Source: Bremerella cremea
GTDB lineage: Bacteria; Planctomycetota; Planctomycetia; Pirellulales; Pirellulaceae
Length of the DNA: 64,000 nucleotides
Assembly: GCF_003335505.1 (NCBI RefSeq)
Contig: NZ_QPEX01000034.1
Coordinates: forward strand, 155,823 to 219,822
Direction: 5' to 3'
Positions 1 to 8,265 of this stretch are shown here, one piece after another. The notes under the pieces were generated by a model that saw nothing but the letters and a program-made list of their open reading frames with translations, did no database searches and was not told where the DNA came from. A program made the translations under genes and the position numbers. Numbering within the stretch: the first letter of the stretch is position 1; every line of letters begins with the position of its first letter.

Positions 1-430
1 AGGTAATGCGACGGAAAAGGGTATAGCTTGCGCCAGTTGGCCGACGGTGTCATGGTATGGCTGGGTCTCGCAAAAGGATCGAAACCCTTAGTTTACCGGT
101 TTGAACCTGTTTCACTAGACGCCTTATTCTCCTTCTTCTTGGGAGGAACTTCGGTTGTCTGTTCGGGGGTTATAAGAATGAGGGCATTGTGCGGGAACTG
201 GTCTTGGGAACGGATGCCGTTTTTCCGTGGCTGGCTGTGTTATTGATCAATAGGCTTGGATGTTCGCGGGCGAATTTCGATTTGTCTCTTGATATTTCTT
301 CGTTGTGCGTAGTAGATTGCGGACTCGAACGGCTGCATCCTTCGGATTTTCGGGCAGCAGCGTTCTATCGAATGTACGAGTGGACCCCAGCCAGATTTCG
401 ATACGCAAGATAGCGAGCTTAGACCAACAA
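1..430. other. Leading stretch without a supported gene
   Basis: Short overlapping open frames occur on both strands, but none has a recognisable motif, a good ribosome binding site or planctomycete-like composition. The stretch probably holds the promoter and leader of the PEP-CTERM gene that starts at 431. Confidence 0.5.
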
Positions 431-1111
431 ATGAAATGGGTATTCTCATCAATCGTAATCTGCCTGTTCGTCCTGCTGTGTACTGCTAGACAAGCAGACG
501 CAGGCATTATCCTTTCGGATAACTTCGATTCAGGCATCAACCCGGCAACGTTTTCTGCTTATCAGAACGCTCAATCCGTTGGAGATGGCCTGCAAGGGTT
601 TCTGTCTGGCAATGCGTTGCATTTTGGAAAAGTGAATGATTTAGAGCGTTTTGCAACCACAAGTTCCTTGGACGTTTCCACGGGGGGAACGATCTCGTTT
701 GATTTTCGCGGGGGAAACGAGAATGTCGACGGGGCCGAGTACTGGGAAAATAGCGAATCGATGAGCGAATGGATGGAGCTTTCGTATTCGATCGATGGTG
801 GGGCGAATTTTGTTCTGCTTGACTCCCTTAGCACGCAAGCGAACATTGGCCAAGATCCAACCGTTTGGGAGCACTTTGACTTCTTGATTCCCGTAGACGC
901 TCAAACCGCCAACACGCAGTTCCAATTTCGCCAACAATCGTCGGACGGGCAAGGCTTCGATTTGTGGGCGATCGATAACTTGGTGGTAACCAACAATGTC
1001 GTCACCGCTGTCCCAGAGCCTACTTCGTTGGCTTTGTTCGGAATTGGCGCGGGCTTGGTAGGGATGGGGGCGGTTCGTCGCCGGAGGAAGGCAGCGCTCG
1101 TTCGCCAGTGA
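431..1111 (+). CDS. PEP-CTERM sorting domain protein with lectin-like ectodomain
   Basis: Exported protein of 226 residues. The ATG at 431 is preferred over an upstream in-frame GTG at 305 because it starts directly with a signal peptide (MKWVFSSIVICLFVLL, cleavage near residue 25). The body has a jelly-roll look, with a NFDSG opening and a WAIDNLVV strand, as in reelin/MAM-like surface domains. The C-terminus is a textbook PEP-CTERM signal: VPEPTSLAL, one hydrophobic segment, then a RRRRK basic tail. Such proteins are sorted by exosortase and may be anchored or released at the surface. The ligand is unknown and no exosortase gene is nearby. Confidence 0.85.
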   Translation: MKWVFSSIVICLFVLLCTARQADAGIILSDNFDSGINPATFSAYQNAQSVGDGLQGFLSGNALHFGKVNDLERFATTSSLDVSTGGTISFDFRGGNENVDGAEYWENSESMSEWMELSYSIDGGANFVLLDSLSTQANIGQDPTVWEHFDFLIPVDAQTANTQFQFRQQSSDGQGFDLWAIDNLVVTNNVVTAVPEPTSLALFGIGAGLVGMGAVRRRRKAALVRQ

Positions 1112-1121
1112 ACCTGGAACG

Positions 1122-1898
1122 CTACTGCCACTGAGCAGGATCTTGGCAATAATAATCGCGGAACTGCTGATAAAGTTCCGCATGTCGATGCGCCATCGCT
1201 TTGGGTTGCACGAAGAAGCATTCTGTGGCCACGGCAAAGAACTCGCCGATGTTGGTCGTGCCGTAGCAATCTAGCAGCGTTGGTAAGCCGTGGCTGCATT
1301 CCATCTGCAGTTGTTGGAACTCGCGTGGGATGACTTGGGCCCACTGTTGGTAACGCTCGGCACTGGGCAGCGGAGGCGTGCCGTCGACATCGCGACCGTT
1401 TTGCATGTCGAGCTGATGGGCGAACTCATGAAACACGAGATTGTGCCCGGCGGATTCCCGACGCCCACCGGCGTGGGCATCTGCCCAGGACAAAATTACC
1501 GGGCCCCGATACCAGGCTTCTCCTTCGCGATTCGATTCCCCTTCAAAGACGACTCCCCCTTTGGTGATTGTTTGATTCGGGGCGACGTACGCATCGGGAT
1601 ACACCAGCACCGATTGCACCAAATCGTAGTAGTTGTCCTCAAAGGCCAGCGTTAATAGGCAGGCCTGGGCCGCCACGGTGACGCGAACCTCATCGGTCAT
1701 TTTCAAGCCGCCGCACCCTTCCCAATTCTTCTCGGCAACAAAGACTTGAATGTCGTTACAGAGCTTCGCTTGCTCGGCTTGGGTAAGGCAATGGAAGAAG
1801 GCGAAGTTCTCGCGCAAGATTTCCAGCCAGGCTGGCGAAAACGTCTCTTCGCGAAGCTGGCGTCGGCGCCGGTTTTTCAGCCACTTGAAAATCATCAA
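1122..1898 (-). CDS. mtfA: MtfA-type zinc peptidase (M90)
   Basis: 258-residue homologue of MtfA (YeeI), a cytoplasmic zinc metallopeptidase that in E. coli binds the repressor Mlc. The HEFAHQLD zinc site (HExxH) lies near residue 155, with a C-terminal glutamate in the conserved NIGEFFAVATECFF stretch. The N-terminal WLKNRRRRQLREE and the CGGLKMTDEVRVTVAAQACLL segment are typical of the family, and the length is normal. It is convergent with the PEP-CTERM gene (10-bp gap). A planctomycete target is not known. Confidence 0.92.
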   Translation of the reverse strand: MMIFKWLKNRRRRQLREETFSPAWLEILRENFAFFHCLTQAEQAKLCNDIQVFVAEKNWEGCGGLKMTDEVRVTVAAQACLLTLAFEDNYYDLVQSVLVYPDAYVAPNQTITKGGVVFEGESNREGEAWYRGPVILSWADAHAGGRRESAGHNLVFHEFAHQLDMQNGRDVDGTPPLPSAERYQQWAQVIPREFQQLQMECSHGLPTLLDCYGTTNIGEFFAVATECFFVQPKAMAHRHAELYQQFRDYYCQDPAQWQ

Positions 1899-1959
1899 AC
1901 GTTCTCGGTGTCAGGCAAAGGTGATGGTCGTTTGCGGGAGCAAAATGAGTGGCTTGAAT

Positions 1960-2475
1960 TTACTGCGGTGGAGGATCGCTGGCCACCGGCTGCAACTCTC
2001 GGGCTTGGAAAGCAAATCCGATGGCAAACAAAACCAAAAAGACGACGACTTCAATCATCGGAGCCGCAACAAACGCTGCCACAATTGCCCCGGCACCCAC
2101 TAAGCATGATAGGGCAATGATGGCCCAGTCCATGACCAACGCGGCCACGACGGCACCCAGAATGCCACCAATGATCAGCCATAGCATCGGTTCGGTATTG
2201 GGAATCAGCGAAGGGCCGAACGAGAGGGCCAAGTAGCCGCCTGCGTAAAATCCACCCAGGGCGAACGCGACACGTTGAGCGATCACGGCCAAAATCGCCC
2301 CCAGCAAGCCGGCCCCCACCGCCACAATCAGGCGAATAATCGCGGTTTGATCTGCTAAAAAGACTTCGGCCAGTTGCAGCCCGACCAAAAAACCCGCGAT
2401 ACCGACAAACAGCCAATACAGTTTTCGGCCAAAAAAGAGCAGGATCGCCCCTAAGATTGCGTTAAAAATCGCCAT
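1960..2475 (-). CDS. Multi-spanning membrane protein (DUF4203/TMEM198-like)
   Basis: 171-residue integral membrane protein. The frame stays open further upstream, but the ATG at 2475 (MAIFNAILGAILLFFGRK) is chosen because everything before it reads as intergenic DNA with a terminator. About six hydrophobic segments with glycine-rich turns (GLLGAILAV, GGILGAVVAALV) resemble the DUF4203/TMEM198-like fold. The tail is short and hydrophilic (ARELQPVASDPPPQ). Function unknown. Confidence 0.7.
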   Translation of the reverse strand: MAIFNAILGAILLFFGRKLYWLFVGIAGFLVGLQLAEVFLADQTAIIRLIVAVGAGLLGAILAVIAQRVAFALGGFYAGGYLALSFGPSLIPNTEPMLWLIIGGILGAVVAALVMDWAIIALSCLVGAGAIVAAFVAAPMIEVVVFLVLFAIGFAFQARELQPVASDPPPQ

Positions 2476-2668
2476 GCTTGGTTTCTCCGCAGCGAAGGAA
2501 GCCTCGCGTTTGGCCCGTTCAGGCGTGTACGGCAAGGCAAGTCGTTTGGGGAAAGGATTCGTTATTCTTGGCCCCAGGTCAAATTGTTGCATCCGGGCAA
2601 ACCGAGTCCATGGAAGCCAAACCGGCAGAGAAAACGGGCCAGAAGTACACCAACTAGCCACCAATAAA

Positions 2669-2704
2669 ATGGCCAGGGCTCGTTTGTTAAGAAGCCCTGG
2701 CCAT
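2669..2704 (-). terminator. Hairpin terminator after the BBP7 gene
   Basis: A perfect 12-bp stem (ATGGCCAGGGCT at 2669-2680 with its complement at 2693-2704) closes a 12-nt loop. It lies 37 bp past the stop of the minus-strand BBP7 gene. On the minus strand the stem is followed by TTTATTGG, a weak U-tract. Confidence 0.7.
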
Positions 2705-2740
2705 GTCGATCTAGTCGTTTGTTGGGGGGAGTTCCCCTGA

Positions 2741-4051
2741 TTAATAGTTATACGTCAGTTGGAAGTAGCCCCCGTGCAGAATCAGATCGCCGTTGACTTT
2801 TACATCTTGCACGTCCTGAATGCCGCGTAGATCGTGGTAGAGCTGATTCGATGGCAAGGCCAAGCCGCTGACGCCGATCGCGCGATAACCACCACCAATT
2901 TGCCAGTTGCGAGTCGGACGGAACATCAGCCCAAGGTCCAACTCACCCATGAAGGCCAAGTTGGTTTTGTGACCGGAAATGTTAAACACCTGACCGTTGT
3001 TCGGTCCGTTGTTCACCACGGCATCGCCTGCGGCCCCACCGATTCGCGAGTGATGGTAGACATCGTTGGCAAAGAGACCGCCCAAGATTCTCGTCGTCAA
3101 GGACCAGCGTTGCGAGAAGCGATACTCTTGTCGTCCACCTAGCTGAAAACCATACAAGCGATTGTCGACTTTGATGTTGTAGTGGATTTCGTCCGGCGAG
3201 CCAGTGAAAACGGTATCGACCGTGTCGGCCCCGAAATCGATTGTTTCGCCAAACCGGAAGACGCGGAAACCGGCGATGGTTTGAAATTGCCAGTTACCAC
3301 AACCAGGCGGCACCAGGTAAGAGTTCCAGTTCATTTCGTAGTTCTGAAACTCGAAGCTGCGCTGAATCCGGTGGACCATTGCATCGTTGACGAACGCACT
3401 TGCTGCTCCGCCGTTGTAGTCGAGCTGATCCCAGTTGTAGATGCCGTTCAGATCTCCGACGACGTCCGAGCCCAGCAGCGAGTAGCTTTGCGAGTTCGGC
3501 ATCAACCCCCAGAAGACAAACTCGAGCGAGGATTGTCCGCAGCAGAAGTATCGCCCTAGCCGAGCCTCGACACCTCCGGCGACCGAGAACGCGGCGTCTC
3601 GATTGGTAACCAGCTGAACGGCTTCGTTCCCGGTGGCATAGCTGAAGGGAAGGAAGTTCTCTTTGTCGCGGGTCATCACCAGGCCGCCAGCCGAAGCGAA
3701 CCAACCAGTGCGCGAAGTACACGGGGCGCATAGCTCAGGGCCACAGTTGCCCGTCGTGCAGTCACCTCCGGAAAAGAAAGAATTATCTGCCTGCGTCAAA
3801 GGAAACGGGTTCAGCGGATCGTATTGCGGCGCGGCGGTAGGTGTGCCTGGGGGAAGTGTTTCCGAGGCCGACTCAGGCTTGTACGATGCCCACGAAGCGT
3901 TCGCTGCCGGAGCGAAATACTCTGGGCTGCGACTCGAATTAGGGGCCGGCTGTTGATAATGAGTCGGTGAAAACGTTTGGGCCTGGGCAAGGCCATTCAC
4001 GGTACTAAGGGCCAGCGCAATGAGCGTGGTCCAACAAAATGAGATTTTCAT
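2741..4051 (-). CDS. BBP7 family outer membrane beta-barrel protein
   Basis: About 436 residues from the ATG at 4051 (MKISFCWTTLIALALSTVNGLAQAQ, a signal peptide); an in-frame ATG 7 codons upstream is less convincing. After a proline/asparagine-rich linker and a cysteine cluster (GDCTTGNCGPELCAPC) comes a series of amphipathic beta strands with alternating aromatics, ending in the aromatic strand YFQLTYNY typical of outer membrane barrels. This layout matches the putative beta-barrel porin-7 family that is expanded in Pirellulaceae. A porin-like role is inferred from the family. Confidence 0.8.
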   Translation of the reverse strand: MKISFCWTTLIALALSTVNGLAQAQTFSPTHYQQPAPNSSRSPEYFAPAANASWASYKPESASETLPPGTPTAAPQYDPLNPFPLTQADNSFFSGGDCTTGNCGPELCAPCTSRTGWFASAGGLVMTRDKENFLPFSYATGNEAVQLVTNRDAAFSVAGGVEARLGRYFCCGQSSLEFVFWGLMPNSQSYSLLGSDVVGDLNGIYNWDQLDYNGGAASAFVNDAMVHRIQRSFEFQNYEMNWNSYLVPPGCGNWQFQTIAGFRVFRFGETIDFGADTVDTVFTGSPDEIHYNIKVDNRLYGFQLGGRQEYRFSQRWSLTTRILGGLFANDVYHHSRIGGAAGDAVVNNGPNNGQVFNISGHKTNLAFMGELDLGLMFRPTRNWQIGGGYRAIGVSGLALPSNQLYHDLRGIQDVQDVKVNGDLILHGGYFQLTYNY

Positions 4052-4343
4052 ACGGCATGCGCTTCCCTGCAAAGGTAGGTGACTTGGAATTCCTGGTCGA
4101 CGTGGGTGACGTCACGAGGATTGCTCCTGGTCCTATTGGCAGTTCATCGGAAGGACTGCTGGCAACTCTAGCATGAATCGGCATGACTACGACAGATTTC
4201 CCCACCCTTGTTGCAGATGATCTATTCATCCGTTAAGAGTGGATCAGCCCCCATGGTTTTCGCTTACCGTACGACTACTCCGTTTGTTTTTTTTGTAAAC
4301 GAACAGACGTGACAATTGCTAAGGTTTGCCTGGGTAGAAGTTC

Positions 4344-4748
4344 TTATCTAATGGGCTTCTCTGCCGCAGCACGCGCGAGGCGAACAATCGCCCCTTCAGA
4401 CGCCACGCCCAGAGCAACCCCGACGGTGTAGCAAACGAAGTCGCTCCCTAAGAAACCAAACCCCAGGACCAGACCGCCCAGCGTGGTCGCGCGAATCGCG
4501 TCGATCCACGGTGCGTGGTAAAGCTGGCTGACCTCCACGAGAAATGCCAGTGACAACGCGATTGCCCCGCGCGATAGAATCCGCCAGCCAGGCAGCAGCG
4601 TACTGACCACCAGGTACATCATCAACGCCCACAAGGTGTCTCCGCTGTACGCGCCGATAAACGCCGGCAGTTCCCCCCGAAAACGACGCGAAGCCAACCC
4701 AAGCATGACCACGAGAACTGCAAGGCCGAAATAGGCGAGTCGTTTCAT
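4344..4748 (-). CDS. DUF2809 membrane protein
   Basis: 134 residues with four predicted membrane segments. The GLASRRFRGELPAFIGAYSGDTLWALMMY opening and the FLVEVSQLYHAPWIDAIRAT motif are characteristic of DUF2809 (YjgA-like small membrane proteins). Start ATG at 4748. It lies 15 bp downstream of where the next gene begins on the same strand would end, so the two may be co-transcribed. Function unknown. Confidence 0.85.
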   Translation of the reverse strand: MKRLAYFGLAVLVVMLGLASRRFRGELPAFIGAYSGDTLWALMMYLVVSTLLPGWRILSRGAIALSLAFLVEVSQLYHAPWIDAIRATTLGGLVLGFGFLGSDFVCYTVGVALGVASEGAIVRLARAAAEKPIR

Positions 4749-4763
4749 GTTAGAGAAGAAATC

Positions 4764-6293
4764 TTACGGGGCGTTGGCTTGTTTGGCTCGTTTTTGCCAG
4801 AAGTCGCGGGCGCTGCGTTGTAGGTCAATGATTTCGTTACGTTGGTCACCGTCGGGCAGGTCGATGTTCATCGCTCGGCGGAAGACCCAATCGCGAAAGA
4901 ACTCGCTGGCCGACTTGCTGATGCGGGGCTGGCCGTTCGCTTCGACGTAAAACGGCGCGGTCGTGGCGTATTGGTAATAGCCTGACTCTTGCGTCACAAC
5001 ACGCACGAGGAACCAGCCAGAGTCGGTGAATTCGACCGGCGGCAAAATGCCTTGGCGGTCTTTGTATTCCTCTAACGAGATCTCGACATCTTTTTCGCCG
5101 TTCTTAATCACTTCCAGGTAGATAATCGTTTGCCGCGTGGCGAGGCTAAGCGCGATTTGGAATTCGTTCTTTTCCCCAATGCGGATCGGAAAGACATGCC
5201 CCGGTAACTTGCCATCGACACTAGCTCGCAGCAAGGGACCGTTGGTAACGAATGTTTGCCCCGCATCAATCGCCTGCCACCAGGCGTCGGGCGTGAAGAC
5301 ACCATCGACGTGGGCGTAAACTCGATCGAGCCGCGAGGTCTGTTCTTCCGACACGGTGCCGTTCGCCGCCACCGGAGGAAGACGGATGCCGGTTTCCAAA
5401 AGCTTGAAATACATTTCGAGCGCAAGACGCGAGTTGCCGGTGACATCTCCCTTGCGAATCTTTTGCGCTTGCTCGGCCAAGGGATGCTTGGGGCCAAATT
5501 GATACGCTTCGATCTCGGGGCTGAGGATACAAACCGAATCTAACAGGTCTTCAGAGATCCACAGCGGAAGGTCTGGTTCCAGCGGACTGCGGGCGGTGAC
5601 ATGAGCGTTTTTTAAATCGGGCTGAAAGAACGTGGCGGCTGGGTATTCGTCGGAAAGTCGTTGCACTGGCAGAGGTTGTGCCAAACGAGCGAACCACAGC
5701 TTGCCCCCTGCCCGGTTGTCTTCGCCCCCTAGTTGCCACAGATAGCGGTCGCCGCCAAACGTGATCACCGGCGAGCCAATCGGCTTGCCGGCCCAGCGAT
5801 TGAGTTGATTGTCCCAGGTAATATGGTTTCCGAAGACCAAATCGTCTGCCATCATAATGGTTTCCAAGTCGGCCGTTTCGCCAGCCATCGCCAGATTGCC
5901 TGGGTACCAGCCTTCTTGGGTCATGTCGATAAATTGCTTTAACTCGATGGTGCGGCTGTCGGAATCGCCTGAGTTGAGGATGAAATTGCCTTCCAGGAAG
6001 GGATATTCAGGACCAGCATCCAGGCGGAACTGATATTGCCCGGGACGGAGTTCCATCTTCAGACTGCCGGTAAAATAAGCCGATCCATTGATCATCAAGG
6101 CGCCTTTGATCCGTTTGGCTTTGCCGCGCGAATCCGTAATTCGGATTTTGGCGGCGCACGGCAGCTGGGTTTTGGCGTCGACCACGCGTAGCTCGTAATT
6201 GGCCGAGGCGGCCATTACCGGCGAAGTAACGGCAAGTGTGGCTGCCAAGAGCAAGCAAGCCAGCAAGCGAGCGAATAGGTGAGAATGCGGCAT
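4764..6293 (-). CDS. Exported CehA/McbA-like protein with degraded active site
   Basis: 509 residues from the ATG at 6293, which begins a clear signal peptide (LLACLLLAATLAVTSPVMAA); an ATG 11 codons upstream is less likely. Residues about 30-120 form a beta-rich domain (VVDAKTQLPCAAKIRITDSRGK). The rest follows the order of CehA/McbA family metallohydrolases of the PHP fold, but the usual GWYSGDLHVH metal-binding motif reads GWYPGNLAMAGE here, and the downstream motif HITWDNQLNRW is partly kept. Loss of both histidines suggests it is not a functional metallohydrolase of the canonical type. Confidence 0.7.
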   Translation of the reverse strand: MPHSHLFARLLACLLLAATLAVTSPVMAASANYELRVVDAKTQLPCAAKIRITDSRGKAKRIKGALMINGSAYFTGSLKMELRPGQYQFRLDAGPEYPFLEGNFILNSGDSDSRTIELKQFIDMTQEGWYPGNLAMAGETADLETIMMADDLVFGNHITWDNQLNRWAGKPIGSPVITFGGDRYLWQLGGEDNRAGGKLWFARLAQPLPVQRLSDEYPAATFFQPDLKNAHVTARSPLEPDLPLWISEDLLDSVCILSPEIEAYQFGPKHPLAEQAQKIRKGDVTGNSRLALEMYFKLLETGIRLPPVAANGTVSEEQTSRLDRVYAHVDGVFTPDAWWQAIDAGQTFVTNGPLLRASVDGKLPGHVFPIRIGEKNEFQIALSLATRQTIIYLEVIKNGEKDVEISLEEYKDRQGILPPVEFTDSGWFLVRVVTQESGYYQYATTAPFYVEANGQPRISKSASEFFRDWVFRRAMNIDLPDGDQRNEIIDLQRSARDFWQKRAKQANAP

Positions 6294-6489
6294 GATGGCG
6301 CAGGTGTTCCGATAAGATGTTTGCAATTACCAAAAGCGGAATAATCGGACCGCTCCACTTTTTACGGCTTCAAAGTATAGAATAGCTTGCAGTAGCAACG
6401 ATCCGAGGGACGAAAATGGATATCTCGGACAAACGTTACGTGTCGGAAGTTGTTTTCAGATAACGAATTAGACGAAAACCAATAAGTTC

Positions 6490-7479
6490 ATGGCTGACGA
6501 TTACTATCAAATCTTGGGAGTCAAGCGTTCCGCAACCCCGGAAGAGATCCGCAAGGCGTACAAAAAACTGGCCCAGAAGCATCACCCCGACCTCAACCCG
6601 GACGACAAGAATGCTCAGGCCAAGTTTAAAGAGATTCAAAACGCCTACGACGTGATCGGCGACGCGGAGAAGCGGAAGAAGTACGACCAATTTGGCAGCA
6701 ACTTCGAAAACATGGGAGCTGGTCCCGGTCCCGGCCCCGGACCTGGCGGTTTCCATCAATACCGCTCGGCGGGAGGTGGCCCCGGACCTGGCGGCCAGCA
6801 ATTTGAATTCGACCTGGGCGACCTCTTCGGTGGTGGAGGAGGCGGCCAAGGTTTCTCGGATATCTTCGGCTTTGGCGGCGGAGGAGGCGGTGCCGGTGGC
6901 GGTTCGCGGCGGCGGCATGCCCAACCGATGCGGGGGCACGATATCCAGCACGACACCAGCGTCTCCTTCAAGCAAGCGATGGAAGGGGGCGAGATCAACC
7001 TGAACGTCCGTCGGCCTAACGGCGAGATGGACCGGCTGACCGCCAAAATTCCTCCGGGGATCGAAGATGGCAAGAAGATTCGTCTCCGTGGCCAAGGCGA
7101 CCCCGGCCCAGGGGGCGGACCGAATGGGGATTTGTTGATTCGGATCCATGTCGAGTCCCACAAATACTTCAAACGGAACGGCAAAGACCTGGAAGTCCAA
7201 GTTCCCGTGACGTTGGCTGAGGCCATGCTAGGCGGCTCGGTCGATGTTCCTACACCAGGGGGAACGGTCACCATGAAGATTCCGCCAGGCAGTTCCAGCG
7301 GACGCCGCCTCCGGGTGCGTGGCCAAGGCGTGCCCAGCAGCAAGGGAGACGCGGGCGACCTCTATGTGGTGCTGCAAGTCACCGTGCCAGAGCACCCTTC
7401 GGACGAACTGAAGGCCGCTGTGCAGAGCTTTGCCGACAGCCACCCGGACGAGAACCCGCGCAAAGACCTGCGGTGGTAA
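6490..7479 (+). CDS. DnaJ-type co-chaperone without zinc fingers (CbpA/type II)
   Basis: 329 residues. The N-terminal J-domain (1-70) contains the HPD motif in KHHPDLNP. It is followed by a long glycine/proline-rich region (about 78-140, PGPGPGPGG and GGGGGGQGF) and a DnaJ C-terminal substrate-binding domain (about 155-320, GHDIQHDTSVSFKQAMEGG, LRGQGDPGPGG, VPVTLAEAMLGGSVDVPTP). The CxxCxGxG zinc repeats are absent, so this is a type II/CbpA-like J-protein that would stimulate a DnaK ATPase. It heads a plus-strand run leading into rnpA (14-bp gap). Confidence 0.93.
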   Translation: MADDYYQILGVKRSATPEEIRKAYKKLAQKHHPDLNPDDKNAQAKFKEIQNAYDVIGDAEKRKKYDQFGSNFENMGAGPGPGPGPGGFHQYRSAGGGPGPGGQQFEFDLGDLFGGGGGGQGFSDIFGFGGGGGGAGGGSRRRHAQPMRGHDIQHDTSVSFKQAMEGGEINLNVRRPNGEMDRLTAKIPPGIEDGKKIRLRGQGDPGPGGGPNGDLLIRIHVESHKYFKRNGKDLEVQVPVTLAEAMLGGSVDVPTPGGTVTMKIPPGSSSGRRLRVRGQGVPSSKGDAGDLYVVLQVTVPEHPSDELKAAVQSFADSHPDENPRKDLRW

Positions 7480-7493
7480 CCTAAAGGTGCAGC

Positions 7494-7901
7494 GTGGCCG
7501 ATAACTCTCAGCGATTTCCGGCGACTGTTCGTTTGAAGAAACCAAGCGAGTTCGACACCGTTTTTACGCGTCGCTCGTCGGCTGGCAACGGTTGGCTGGT
7601 CGTTTATGCCGCGCGAAACGATGCCCAGCAAGCGCGGATCGGGTTGGTGGTTTCCAAAAAGAAAATCGGCAACGCGGTACAGCGAAACCGGTGGAAGCGT
7701 CGCCTCCGCGAGGCCTTTCGGTTGAACCGCCAAAAGCTGCCGTTCGGTTTCGATTTGGTGGTGCTGCCCCAATCGAAGCAGCACCCGTCGTTCGCAGCAC
7801 TGGAAAGCGGACTGGTGCAACTTGCCCATCGTGCTGCCCGCAAATGGAAGCGTAACCATGCCAGCACCGACAAGCCCGCGCCTGGGAACGATCAGCGATG
7901 A
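7494..7901 (+). CDS. rnpA: Ribonuclease P protein component
   Basis: 135 residues starting at GTG 7494. RnpA is the basic protein subunit that assists RNase P RNA in 5' maturation of tRNA precursors. The family signature is plain: RIGLVVSKKKIGNAVQRNRWKRRLREAFR (residues 48-77), preceded by the RLKKPSEFDTVF opening. The usual upstream neighbour rpmH is absent here; a DnaJ gene sits in its place. It overlaps yidD by 4 bp (ATGA), so the two are translationally coupled. Confidence 0.95.
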   Translation: MADNSQRFPATVRLKKPSEFDTVFTRRSSAGNGWLVVYAARNDAQQARIGLVVSKKKIGNAVQRNRWKRRLREAFRLNRQKLPFGFDLVVLPQSKQHPSFAALESGLVQLAHRAARKWKRNHASTDKPAPGNDQR

Positions 7902-8137
7902 AGTTCCTGTACGCGGCCGGCCAGGCCTTGCTGGCAGAAACCATGATTTTTTTGGTTCGCTGCTACCAATACACACTTAGCCCGATAGTAGGGCAGCAGT
8001 GTCGTTTTCACCCGACTTGCAGCCACTACTTCATCCGGGCGGTTCGCAAATACGGCCCAATTTCAGGGGCTTTGCGTGGTGCGTGGCGAATTTTGCGCTG
8101 CAATCCTTTCTGCCGCAGTGGCTTTGATCCGCCGTAA
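7898..8137 (+). CDS. yidD: YidD membrane insertion efficiency factor
   Basis: 79 residues. YidD is a small amphipathic protein that associates with the inner membrane and helps YidC-dependent insertion. Family motifs are intact: YQYTLSPIVGQQCRFHPTCSHYFIRAVRKYG and the C-terminal RILRCNPFCRSGFDPP, including the paired cysteines. It overlaps the rnpA stop as in most bacteria, although yidC itself is not downstream. Confidence 0.95.
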   Translation: MKFLYAAGQALLAETMIFLVRCYQYTLSPIVGQQCRFHPTCSHYFIRAVRKYGPISGALRGAWRILRCNPFCRSGFDPP

Positions 8138-8265
8138 GATCAAGCAGGTCAAGAAATTGCTATTGATCGTGCTATCAGATTTGCCTACTGTTTCGACCGA
8201 TCTGGTTACGAGGCAAAGGAGTTCCTCGAACCGCACCGGTACATCTTCGGCGGATCAACAACCCA

